Assembly: GCF_018343515.1 (NCBI RefSeq)
Contig: NZ_JAGYPD010000004.1
Location: forward strand, 372,001-436,000
From: Bacillus sp. FJAT-50079
GTDB taxonomy: Bacteria > Bacillota > Bacilli > Bacillales > Bacillaceae_C
DNA: 64,000 nt
Reading direction: 5' to 3'
In this document: one piece after another, positions 45,760-53,870 of the stretch
Layout of the letters: every line of letters begins with the position of its first letter
Numbering within the stretch: position 1 is the stretch's first letter
The notes under the pieces: model-generated
The model's database searches: none
What the model saw: only the letters and a program-made list of their open reading frames with translations
Told to the model about the DNA's origin: nothing
Program-made: the position numbers and the translations under genes

Positions 45760-46194
45760 ATGAAAAAGCTATTATCGATATTGAAAAAAGATGAACGAGG
45801 GTTAACGCTCGTTGAGTTGCTAGCTGTTGTTGTTATCCTTGCGATCGTTGGAGGAATTGCGTTTGTATCAATTGGAAAGGTAATTGAAAATTCTAAGGCG
45901 GATGCACATGTGGCAAATGCTCAGCAATTGATTTCAGCCGCTAAATTGTATGAAGCAAATGCTGGCAATTTAAGTTCGGTTACTTCTGAAACACTAAAAA
46001 CGGAAGGCTTTATTGGTGAACTTATGGATCCGTGGACAAAGAAGCCAGAAGATTATTCTGGAACGGTTACAAAGTCTGGTGATGTTTACAGTGTAACAAT
46101 GGACGGAGGTACAGGTTGTACAATTACAAGTGTACCTGAAACAGTTATTAATGAAGGTAGAAAAGTAGCTTGTGGTTATACTTCAGGGAGCTAA
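45760..46194 (+). CDS. Major type IV prepilin
   Basis: A 144-aa prepilin. The 14-residue basic leader ends KKDERG and is cut before LTLVELL by the prepilin peptidase; Glu at mature position 5 is present. The hydrophobic helix VVVILAIVGGIAFVSIG forms the fibre core. The C-terminal half has two cysteines (about 120 and 138) that could close a disulfide loop, as in many pilins. ATG 45760 is 8 nt after TGGAGGA. It lies between pilC and pilM and is followed by a long hairpin, which suggests high and separately stabilised expression. Confidence 0.9.
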   Translation: MKKLLSILKKDERGLTLVELLAVVVILAIVGGIAFVSIGKVIENSKADAHVANAQQLISAAKLYEANAGNLSSVTSETLKTEGFIGELMDPWTKKPEDYSGTVTKSGDVYSVTMDGGTGCTITSVPETVINEGRKVACGYTSGS

Positions 46195-46206
46195 CGCTTA
46201 GATAAA

Positions 46207-46233
46207 TACCTCGGCACAATAAGTGTCGAGGTA
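46207..46233 (+). terminator. Hairpin 1 after the pilin gene
   Basis: TACCTCGGCAC (46207-46217) pairs with GTGTCGAGGTA (46223-46233) around AATAA. There is no T run, so it may protect the 3' end rather than terminate. Confidence 0.6.
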
Positions 46234-46248
46234 CTTACTAATAAAGCA

Positions 46249-46304
46249 AATCATATCTTTTCGCAATCTCACCAAATTTGGTGAGGTTGCGAAAAGATAT
46301 GATT
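46249..46304. repeat. 56-nt near-perfect palindrome between pilin and pilM
   Basis: The first 28 nt (starting AATCATATCTTTTCGCAA) are complementary to the last 28 nt (ending TTGCGAAAAGATATGATT). The one exception is a T-G wobble, and there is no spacer. No T run follows. It could act as an RNase processing or stability element that uncouples pilin from downstream gene levels, or as a weak terminator. Confidence 0.85.
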
Positions 46305-46367
46305 ACAAAATTTATTCGACAAACTGGTGATGCTACAACATCGCTTATCTAGGAGGAGTTGGACATC

Positions 46368-47369
46368 ATGCTAGCATTTATGAAAACTAAGAAGTTTGCC
46401 AATATTGTAATTGACGATTATGTCGTTCGTATGGTGGAAAGTCATGGCCAACAAATGACGGATATAAAGCAATTGAGAGAAAGGCCAATTCCGGCTGGAC
46501 TGATTGAACAAGGAAAAGTTGTTGATGAAATCGGATTTTATGACTTCATGCAACAGTTAGTGCGTGATTGGAAACTGAAGAATGCTGCTGTTCGATTTTA
46601 TGTACCAGACTCGCTTGTGATTATGCGACCGGTTGATTTCCCCGCACGTTTACAAGGAAAAGAAATACGTGAACATTTTATGTTTGAGATGGGCCAGAGT
46701 TTGCACCTTCCATTTCAGAATCCAGTTTTAGATGTTCATGTACACCCTTCAGATAAATCAGCAGATATAGAAACATCAAAAGCGACGTTATTTGCCGCAC
46801 CTGAAGAAGAGATCAGAAAATATATCGACCTTTTTTCAGATGTGTCACTTCGACCGCATGCGGCTGATATTCGATCTCTAGGTCTTTACCGCTATTTTTA
46901 TGAAACGGATCAAAGTCGTAAGGATGAAATCTATTTATTTTTTGAACTTAATTTAACTTCAACAAATATTAGTGTTTTTTCTGACAATCAATTGGATTTT
47001 ACCCGCCATCAACAGTTAGAGGTCGATACAAAAGATTGGAGATATACGTTAGATCAGGAAAAAGTAGTAGATTGGACATATACCGGAAGTGAACCATACC
47101 TTGATCATCTCATTGATGAGCAGATGAATGAGATTGAACGAATTATGGATTTTTATAGCTATTCATTACATAAGGGCACACGGAATATCACACATATTAT
47201 TCTTAGTGGTGATTATCCTAAGCTTGATCAAGTAAAGAAAAAAATGGAGCAACATTTGAATCGACCGACGAGCTTTTTAAAAGTACTCCCGACCTCACAT
47301 GAAATTCATCCATGTTTTATCCCAGCGCTTGGTCTAGTCCTGAAAGGGAGGGATGTACATGCTTCCTGA
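46368..47369 (+). CDS. pilM: PilM-like pilus assembly protein
   Basis: A 333-aa actin-like (ASKHA fold) cytoplasmic protein that binds the N-terminus of PilN and links the platform to the motor. Family resemblance rests on the ANIVIDDYVVRMVE start, PIPAGLIEQGKVVDE (about 45) and FYVPDSLVIMRPVDFP (about 79). Position before pilN and pilO supports it. ATG 46368 has AGGAGGAG 11 nt upstream; the TTG at 46359 is too close to that site. It overlaps the next gene's start. Confidence 0.85.
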   Translation: MLAFMKTKKFANIVIDDYVVRMVESHGQQMTDIKQLRERPIPAGLIEQGKVVDEIGFYDFMQQLVRDWKLKNAAVRFYVPDSLVIMRPVDFPARLQGKEIREHFMFEMGQSLHLPFQNPVLDVHVHPSDKSADIETSKATLFAAPEEEIRKYIDLFSDVSLRPHAADIRSLGLYRYFYETDQSRKDEIYLFFELNLTSTNISVFSDNQLDFTRHQQLEVDTKDWRYTLDQEKVVDWTYTGSEPYLDHLIDEQMNEIERIMDFYSYSLHKGTRNITHIILSGDYPKLDQVKKKMEQHLNRPTSFLKVLPTSHEIHPCFIPALGLVLKGRDVHAS

Positions 47370-47934
47370 TATTAATCTACTGCCTAAAACGGAAAAGGAA
47401 CGTTCCTTATTATATTTATTATTTATTGTTGGGATTGTAATTGCACTATTAACGATATTATTTATGACATACAAGTACATTGTCTTAAAACAAGACATAA
47501 AATCCGTGACAAACAAAAATAATGAGCTGATTTTAAGAAAAGAAACGTTGGAAGGGCAGCTTGAAGGATCGTTTGATAAAGGAAAATTAACAAATGCTGT
47601 TGATTATGCGGAAAAGTATGTGTTGCAAACTTCAAAACTAATCGATGGATTAATAGGTTATCTACCTCCTACTGGGAATATGAATGAGTATCATTATAAG
47701 TTAAACGATGTTGAAGTCATCTCACAATTTGCAAATATGACGGATGTTTCTTCCTACGTAGCTAAGCTTTCTGAGTCTGATTTAGTTAAAAATGTAAAAA
47801 TAAATCGGATTTCAACCGTACTAACGGAGCCAGAGGTTGAAGATGCATTAAATCTGCCCTCGCGCTACGTAGTCACCTACTCCTTTCAGATCAATCGTGC
47901 AACATTAAAAAAGGAGAACACCGAAAATGAATAA
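47359..47934 (+). CDS. pilN: PilN-like pilus assembly protein
   Basis: A 191-aa single-pass membrane protein. The cytoplasmic N-terminus MLPDINLLPK holds the INLLP motif by which PilN binds PilM. The membrane helix spans about 20-42 (LLFIVGIVIALLTILFM), followed by a coiled-coil stretch and a small periplasm-side ferredoxin-like domain. I start at ATG 47359, 6 nt after GGGAGGG. It overlaps pilO by 8 nt. Confidence 0.88.
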   Translation: MLPDINLLPKTEKERSLLYLLFIVGIVIALLTILFMTYKYIVLKQDIKSVTNKNNELILRKETLEGQLEGSFDKGKLTNAVDYAEKYVLQTSKLIDGLIGYLPPTGNMNEYHYKLNDVEVISQFANMTDVSSYVAKLSESDLVKNVKINRISTVLTEPEVEDALNLPSRYVVTYSFQINRATLKKENTENE

Positions 47935-48514
47935 TCTTTTTGAGGAAAAAAGGACGCTGTTTTTACTTTTGTTAAGCTTATTTTTCTTATTATTGCTATC
48001 TATCTACCTAGCTTTCTTACAACCGTTATCTTCAGAATTACAAAGCAAGAAAAATATGAAGGTTACTTTGGAAGGAGATATTGCCATTCTTGAAGCAAAA
48101 AGCAAGAGCGAAGCAGAGAATTCAGTTGAAGATTCTCCTTTACTATCGAAAATACCGTTGCATCCGGAGTTGGAAAAGTTGGTATTATCCTTTCAGAAAG
48201 TTGAAACTGCCAGTGATAGTCTTATTAATAATATAGAGTTTCACTATGATAGTAATGAAAACGAGGTTGATGAGGAAGGAGAAAATGCAGCATCTACGGG
48301 CGTCAGCAAACCCGATGGACTTCATTCGATTACGGCTGAACTAACGGTTCTTTCCCCCGATTATGATCATTTTATGAAGTTTATGAATGAAATTGAAATG
48401 CTTGACCGGATTACGAGTGTTGATCAGTTAAAATTTTTCCAGCCTGATCAAGAAAGTTCAACGAGCATAATGAATTTCACAATTGTGATCACCACGTATT
48501 ATTTTGACCAATGA
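47927..48514 (+). CDS. pilO: PilO-like pilus assembly protein
   Basis: A 195-aa protein with a short cytoplasmic N-terminus, a membrane helix (LFLLLLSLFFLLLLSIYLAFL), a coiled-coil region (about 35-65) and a PilO-like globular part containing an acidic insert (NENEVDEEGEN). PilN and PilO form a dimer that aligns the platform. Sequence conservation in this family is low; the call depends strongly on topology and gene order pilM-pilN-pilO. Confidence 0.8.
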   Translation: MNNLFEEKRTLFLLLLSLFFLLLLSIYLAFLQPLSSELQSKKNMKVTLEGDIAILEAKSKSEAENSVEDSPLLSKIPLHPELEKLVLSFQKVETASDSLINNIEFHYDSNENEVDEEGENAASTGVSKPDGLHSITAELTVLSPDYDHFMKFMNEIEMLDRITSVDQLKFFQPDQESSTSIMNFTIVITTYYFDQ

Positions 48515-48552
48515 GGAATTTTGCAATAGAAAAAAGCGGATTCGGTGATTTA

Positions 48553-49002
48553 ATGAAAAACTCTAATTCAATCATTTTAATAGAGGAGAGAGGCGTAACA
48601 CTTATTGAATTACTCGCTTCTATCGTACTTATTTCGATAATATTAATGACTTTTTTTACGGTGTTTTTTCAATCCGCGACAACGCATAAAACAGCTGAAG
48701 AGATACAGGATGCTACCTATCTTGCGCAAACAGAGATGGAGGCAGTCTATTCATCTAGCATAAGCACTTCCTTTAATGGGAGTAAAAATGCGATTCTTTC
48801 ATTAGGCTATACTTTCATTAATGATTCCAATAAAGAGCTCATTTTTGAAAAAACATTGGATACCTCTATGTATGCGCGAATCAGATTCCAGAAAGATGAA
48901 ATAAAGCCAAACATGAATCATGTAATCGTGGAAATTGTTGAGAAGAACGCCGTACGAGCAAAAATGGAAACGATCCTCCTTTGGAGGGATGAATCTGAAT
49001 GA
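48553..49002 (+). CDS. Minor prepilin, PilV-like
   Basis: A 149-aa type IV pilin-like protein. The leader ends EERG and is cut before VTLIELL; mature Glu5 is present, followed by the hydrophobic helix SIVLISIILMTFFTVFF. I start at ATG 48553, preceded by GGTGATT; an ATG at 48511 overlapping the pilO stop has no ribosome binding site. Minor pilins of this type prime pilus assembly at the tip. Confidence 0.82.
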   Translation: MKNSNSIILIEERGVTLIELLASIVLISIILMTFFTVFFQSATTHKTAEEIQDATYLAQTEMEAVYSSSISTSFNGSKNAILSLGYTFINDSNKELIFEKTLDTSMYARIRFQKDEIKPNMNHVIVEIVEKNAVRAKMETILLWRDESE

Positions 49003-49433
49003 ATAAATTAATGAAAAATGAAGAAGGCATGACACTTGTCGAGCTTCTTGCTGTGACAGTTATCGGAGTGATTATCCTTTTATTTTTAACAAGTATCATC
49101 ACCACTATGCAAAACCAGTATAAAAAGCAATATGACCAAAACGGTTCCCTATTTGATATTACTTATGTAGCAAAAGTGATGACAAAGGAAATTCGGCAGG
49201 CGAAAGTAATTCAAGCGGAAAGTGGAAGGATTGCGCTTGATGATACTGTCTATGAATATAATTCCGATAATCAATCAATCGAAAAGGATGGAGTAATCTT
49301 CAGTGAGAAGATCAAAGAATTTCATGGGGAACTAGTAGAAGACTCATTTGGAAATAAACGATTTGAATTAAAGATCATTAATCAGATAGATAAAAAAGTG
49401 GAAACGAAAATCACGATCAGAAAGGGTGATTAG
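48999..49433 (+). CDS. Minor prepilin, PilW-like
   Basis: A 144-aa pilin-like protein with leader MNKLMKNEEG cut before MTLVELL, mature Glu5 present, and the hydrophobic helix VTVIGVIILLFLTSII. The body resembles PilW/GspJ-type minor pilins (FDITYVAKVMTKEIRQAK). It starts within the preceding stop codon and overlaps the next gene's start, so the three minor pilin genes are one coupled set. Confidence 0.82.
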   Translation: MNKLMKNEEGMTLVELLAVTVIGVIILLFLTSIITTMQNQYKKQYDQNGSLFDITYVAKVMTKEIRQAKVIQAESGRIALDDTVYEYNSDNQSIEKDGVIFSEKIKEFHGELVEDSFGNKRFELKIINQIDKKVETKITIRKGD

Positions 49434-49434
49434 C

Positions 49435-50865
49435 TTGAAATACTTTCGAAAACACAATCCATTAATTCACAATGAAACAGGATATTCACTCGTTAGTGTT
49501 TTATTGCTAATCGTTCTATTTTCCGCACTAGGACTAGGGCTTGTTACAATGACGACCAATTCAGTGAAAACAACAGCTGGGGAGAGAAGCGATCAGTCTG
49601 CCTATTATATTGCAGAAGCATGCATGACATTAGAAATGGCAGAAATCGAAGAAATCATTGATGAAGTATACAGTAACACAAATAATGCAGAAAATTTTTA
49701 TAGTACACTCGCTTCAAGGATCGTTATGAGCAAACCGTGCACCGAGGAGTTTGAAGAACATTTTGGACAGAAACCAAGGGCAGAAATAAGCGTTACTGAG
49801 ACAAATCAAGGCGACCGGAGAGAATATACACTTACTTCCCAAGGATATATTGACAATAAAAAAAGAACACTAGAACAGAAGTTTTCACTCAAATGGCAGC
49901 CGAAAAATAATGGTGGCAATCTAGTTATTCCTGAAATGGCATTATTTGTTGAGGATACGATAACGATTAAAAACGGAACGATTTCTGGCGATATTGGAAC
50001 TAGAAAAGCTGGAGCAAGTAGTATTATCGTTAGTGGTGGTCCAAACGTTACTGGAGGGATTTATGTACCAAAAGGTTTTGATGGAATAGCGATCAATAAG
50101 CCAGATTGGATGACATCATTTCCAAAAGCAATTGGGGCTGATCTGGTGGAATTTCCTAAACTTCCTAATTTCCCAGAGTTCCCCACACTTCCTTTTGCAA
50201 ATGAGAGAAACATCTTTTTAAGTGGTGGTACAGGTCGAACGATTGAACTAAGTCAATCCCAGCATTTTAATCAAATTAAGATTGAGAGCAACCTTACATT
50301 AAATATAAATGTGGGCAATACAGATAAGGAAATCGTGGTGGATAAACTTCTGCTTCCAACAGGTCATATTAAATTATTAGGCACTGGAAAACTTACGATA
50401 TATGTAACAGATGAAATTAGTTTTGGGAGTGGAAGCTCCATTAACGACGGTGGAGATGTTAGTCGGATCAATATTTTTTTAAAAGGATCTAAGCAACCAG
50501 ATAATCGACTTATATTGGCGGGGAGCCAAAAGCTTTACGGCTCTATCTATGCGGAAAAAGCTAATATAAGATTTACGGCAGGGGGAGGATTCAATGGAAA
50601 TCTGTTTACGGGTGGAACACTTTTCGAAATGGCAGGGGGCGCGTGGAGCACTTCCCCTATAATTCTCGCACCGAACGCGAAATTCGAGCATACAAATGGC
50701 GCGATAAAAGGAACGATTGTTGCGAAATCATATGAAATTACCGGTGGTGCTACATTAACCTATAATAAAATGCAATTTACTGAAGGGCCAATTTCTGCTG
50801 GCGGGGGAGGGAATAGCACCGGTATACCGCTTGAATTTGTAAAGGAAGTACCATACGAACAATAA
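49435..50865 (+). CDS. Large PilX/GspK-like minor pilin with beta-rich C-terminal domain
   Basis: A 476-aa protein whose N-terminus (HNETG cut before YSLVSVLLLIVLFS) is a type III signal but lacks Glu5, as in PilX/GspK-type tip pilins. Residues about 150-470 form a Gly-, Thr- and Ile-rich repetitive region (TITIKNGTISGDIGT, KLTIYVTDEISFGSG, GAIKGTIVAKSYEITGGATL) typical of a parallel beta-helix, with a Pro-rich FPKLPNFPEFPTLPF hinge near 245. This suits an exposed adhesin at the pilus tip. Start TTG 49435 is 7 nt after AAAGGGTG. Last gene of the operon. Confidence 0.82.
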   Translation: MKYFRKHNPLIHNETGYSLVSVLLLIVLFSALGLGLVTMTTNSVKTTAGERSDQSAYYIAEACMTLEMAEIEEIIDEVYSNTNNAENFYSTLASRIVMSKPCTEEFEEHFGQKPRAEISVTETNQGDRREYTLTSQGYIDNKKRTLEQKFSLKWQPKNNGGNLVIPEMALFVEDTITIKNGTISGDIGTRKAGASSIIVSGGPNVTGGIYVPKGFDGIAINKPDWMTSFPKAIGADLVEFPKLPNFPEFPTLPFANERNIFLSGGTGRTIELSQSQHFNQIKIESNLTLNINVGNTDKEIVVDKLLLPTGHIKLLGTGKLTIYVTDEISFGSGSSINDGGDVSRINIFLKGSKQPDNRLILAGSQKLYGSIYAEKANIRFTAGGGFNGNLFTGGTLFEMAGGAWSTSPIILAPNAKFEHTNGAIKGTIVAKSYEITGGATLTYNKMQFTEGPISAGGGGNSTGIPLEFVKEVPYEQ

Positions 50866-50951
50866 AACTTTTCCGCAAGGGCGCTCTCTTCAATAACAAT
50901 CGGATAGACTTTCAATTAGTAGGAGATATGTTAGCTCTAAGGTAGAAAGAT

Positions 50952-50983
50952 ATTAAAAAGTTCCCCCAGATGGACTTTTTAAT
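50952..50983 (+). terminator. Probable terminator of the pilus operon
   Basis: ATTAAAAAGT (50952-50961) pairs with ACTTTTTAAT (50974-50983), with partial pairing inside (TCC/GGA). It lies 86 nt after the last stop. Confidence 0.65.
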
Positions 50984-51202
50984 TTAGTAGTTTTATGTAA
51001 AGTTAGATTTAGTATGAAATTCTGTTGACTTATATGAGTAAGAAATGCAATTATAATAGCCAATATTTTAAACCTATTGAACAAACGGTATATCTAAATC
51101 CTTTTTACAATTTTGGTAAAGTTATCCTAGACTTACCTAAGTGAAAAGTATAAAATTGTCGATGAGTTAAAATTATTACTGCAAGACTCAATACCTAATA
51201 AT

Positions 51203-51295
51203 GAGAGTGATGAACAGGCAATCCTATATGGGTACTTGATTGTCTAGGAGCTAGTAGTGCAACCGACCTCTTCAATTTTTGGGGGCGGTTTTTTT
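51203..51295 (+). promoter_or_regulatory. c-di-GMP-II riboswitch 2, upstream of the globin chemoreceptor
   Basis: The core GGGTACTTGA...AGTAGTGCAACCGACC (51230-51268) repeats the signature of riboswitch 1. The helix AGGCAATC pairs with GATTGTCT (51238-51245), with different bases from copy 1 but the same fold, i.e. covariation. GTACT/AGTGC also pairs. P1 is GAGAG (51203-51207) with CTCTT (51268-51272), overlapping the terminator stem CCGACCTC (51263-51270) with GGGGGCGG (51281-51288) and seven T. It is again predicted ON. A TATAAT at 51052-51057 may be its -10; no good -35 is seen. Confidence 0.9.
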
Positions 51296-51847
51296 ATTAA
51301 ATTATATGCGAATGAAATCGGATATTTGCTGGCAGGCTGGTGAAAAAGTTTTAAAGAAGATTATTTCGTAAAAATGATCAATTATTTAAAGATCAAGATC
51401 CATTGTTGGAACCTACTGATTTATATAAATTTCAAAAGATATAAACTCTGCAATATAAGGGGATATCTATAAATTTGTTAAAGAAACCGAATAACACATC
51501 ACAGAAAGGTGGAAAATCTACCTGATGACTGATTGATTGAATCCTAAATTCAAACTAGATCATTATGCTACTCGCAAATCAATTAAAGCGCCGAGGGTAT
51601 TTTATGCATTTAAAATCTTATGTGATCAGATAACCTAAATTTTTTCATGCTTTAAGATGTTAGAAAGTTTCGGTATTTATATTTCAATAGAAAACTTTAG
51701 GACAGGTAATAATAGCTCCAAAGTAACTGAAGCAGTGAGCGGCTTTCTGTTTTTTATTTAAGAAGGCTGCATCTAAGGTAAATCAATATTAACTTTACCA
51801 AGCAAGGTACTATAAAAAAATAGAACATAATGGGGGTAAAGAGTATA
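51296..51847 (+). other. Long leader between riboswitch 2 and the chemoreceptor gene
   Basis: About 550 nt of AT-rich sequence without an intact gene. Short coding-like scraps exist (e.g. around 51365-51444, a frame ending LLEPTDLYKFQKI), possibly remains of a decayed gene. A second promoter with TTAACT (51789-51794) and TATAAA (51811-51816) could drive the receptor independently of the riboswitch. Confidence 0.4.
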
Positions 51848-53581
51848 ATGAGGCTCTTTATGAAAAAAACAAAATCATGGGATGAATATATTAATCGTTC
51901 AGATCAAACTGAGATTACAGAAGTGGGAAATCGGATAAAAGAGCGACTCGCCTTTATGAATATTAGCAAAGAGAATTTAGCTGATATTCGCGAGGCTTCT
52001 TCAATCCTTTCACCTTATAAAAAAGAAATCGTTAATCAATTCTATAATAATATTACAGCGGTTGAACATTTAAAAGATATTATCACTAGTTACTCAACCG
52101 TTGAACGTTTAAGAATAACAATGGAAAAATACTTGGATCAATTTTTGCAAGCTGAGGTAAATAAAGAGTATATCTCGACAAGAATAACAATTGGGCAGGT
52201 GCACAGTCACATTAATTTAACTGCGGAACACTTTATTTCAGCGCACCATCTGTTAATACAGATTATGACTTCCATTGTAATGGAAAAATTTCACGGCCAA
52301 CCAAACCGGATGATGAACACCGTTCTCTCTATTCAAAAATTAGCTGCATTTGATCAGCAGCTTATCGTTGAAGTTTACATGGAAGAAACGTTCAAATCTT
52401 TTTTGTTTGGCATTTCCGATACTCTGAATTACACTACTCAACTCGATACATCAAAACAGTTAATCACACAGATGAATGATATGAATGCTGAGAGCTTTAG
52501 TGTTTCAAGTGCGACAGAAGAAGTGAATGCTTCGATTATGGAAGTGGCAAATCATGCAATTAAAGTTGCTGAAGGAACAGAAGCAGCTTTTCAATCAGCA
52601 GAAGAGAGCAAGCAAATTGTCCATGAAACGATGGGAGATATCAAACAAGTCGGCCAAGTTTATGAACAAGTGGTTAATCAAGTAGACAAGCTTAATCAGG
52701 AGATAGAAAAAACATATCATATAGTTGAAGTGATAAAGCAAATTACGGAGCAAACAAACTTACTTGCATTAAATGCGAGTATTGAGGCAGCAAGAGCTGG
52801 GGAACATGGAAAAGGATTTGCGGTTGTGGCAGAGGAAGTAAGGAAATTGGCTGAGCATACAAAGGAACAAACATTACAAATATCGACGAATATGGAAACG
52901 TTGCAGAACTTTTCAAGCCTGGTAACTAAACAAATGAGTAATACAGAAAATTTGATTAGAAAAAGCGTGGATGGTGCAAAGGTTGCAGATGAGGCGCTAA
53001 ACAAGATTGTGTCAGCAATGCAAGACATCAATCAGGCTACGTCACAAATTGCGGCAATGTCAGAGGAACAAACATCAGCTGTGGATGAAATTGCACAACG
53101 TAACTCGATTGTTTTTGAATTAAGCAATAGTTCACAAGAAATTGCCAAGCAAACTGCTAAAGTTACTTTTGAATTAAGTAAACAGATGGAAGAATATCGT
53201 AATACTTTTTTTACAACAAATATTCGCTTATCTTCAAAAGACATTATTAAGGTTGCGAAAACCGATCATCTTCTCTGGAAATGGAAAGTTTATAATATGG
53301 TTCTAGGAATAGAAAAGTTGAATTCTGAGCAGGTAATTTCACATAAAACGTGTAGACTAGGCAAATGGTACTATAGTAATTTATCTTCGGGAGTGAAAGA
53401 AAGGCCTGCATTTATTCAGTTAGAAGAGCCTCATAAAGCCGTACACCATTTTGCGAAGGAAGCAGTTAAATGCTATGAACAAGGTGATTTATTAGCGTCT
53501 CAAGAAGCTTTTGAGCAAGTCTTAAAATTTTCAGAGGTTGTAATTACATTATTATCCCAATTAGAAGAAGAACTATCATAA
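51848..53581 (+). CDS. Soluble haem-globin chemoreceptor with C-terminal CZB domain (HemAT-like)
   Basis: A 577-aa methyl-accepting protein without membrane segments. The globin-coupled sensor domain (about 30-180) aligns with B. subtilis HemAT; the proximal haem His is His119 in [10 protein letters not shown]. The signalling domain (about 200-450) has the conserved hairpin [24 protein letters not shown] zinc-binding domain follows, with His474 (DHLLWKWK), Cys502 ([10 protein letters not shown]), His529 (EEPHKAVHH) and His533 as likely ligands. It would sense oxygen, or another haem ligand, plus zinc or oxidants, and signal to CheA. The start is ATG 51848 after GGGGGT. Riboswitch 2 lies upstream. 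Confidence 0.9.
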   Translation: MRLFMKKTKSWDEYINRSDQTEITEVGNRIKERLAFMNISKENLADIREASSILSPYKKEIVNQFYNNITAVEHLKDIITSYSTVERLRITMEKYLDQFLQAEVNKEYISTRITIGQVHSHINLTAEHFISAHHLLIQIMTSIVMEKFHGQPNRMMNTVLSIQKLAAFDQQLIVEVYMEETFKSFLFGISDTLNYTTQLDTSKQLITQMNDMNAESFSVSSATEEVNASIMEVANHAIKVAEGTEAAFQSAEESKQIVHETMGDIKQVGQVYEQVVNQVDKLNQEIEKTYHIVEVIKQITEQTNLLALNASIEAARAGEHGKGFAVVAEEVRKLAEHTKEQTLQISTNMETLQNFSSLVTKQMSNTENLIRKSVDGAKVADEALNKIVSAMQDINQATSQIAAMSEEQTSAVDEIAQRNSIVFELSNSSQEIAKQTAKVTFELSKQMEEYRNTFFTTNIRLSSKDIIKVAKTDHLLWKWKVYNMVLGIEKLNSEQVISHKTCRLGKWYYSNLSSGVKERPAFIQLEEPHKAVHHFAKEAVKCYEQGDLLASQEAFEQVLKFSEVVITLLSQLEEELS

Positions 53582-53661
53582 TAAGTCCGTCCGTTGTTTA
53601 TATAAACAAAATTAATTCAAGGGGAAAACATAAATCGTAAGTGTTCAAAAAGGACCTATAC

Positions 53662-53703
53662 AAGTGAACTCCAGTTTATGAAAAGCTGGAGTTCACTTTT
53701 TTT
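53662..53703 (+). terminator. Terminator of the chemoreceptor gene
   Basis: AAGTGAACTCCAG (53662-53674) pairs with CTGGAGTTCACTT, followed by a T run to 53703. Confidence 0.92.
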
Positions 53704-53870
53704 AGTATCCTTTACTGTACAAGTTCATGTAAAGCAGTTCGAATATGACATATCCTCTAGAATGCCAAACACTATATCAATTGAATAATGGAAACAGTCC
53801 ATGATGTTAGAAGAAAAGCATCTCAATTTTCAGTCCTTCCGATCCGTATTATTTGCGAACAGCCTTTACT

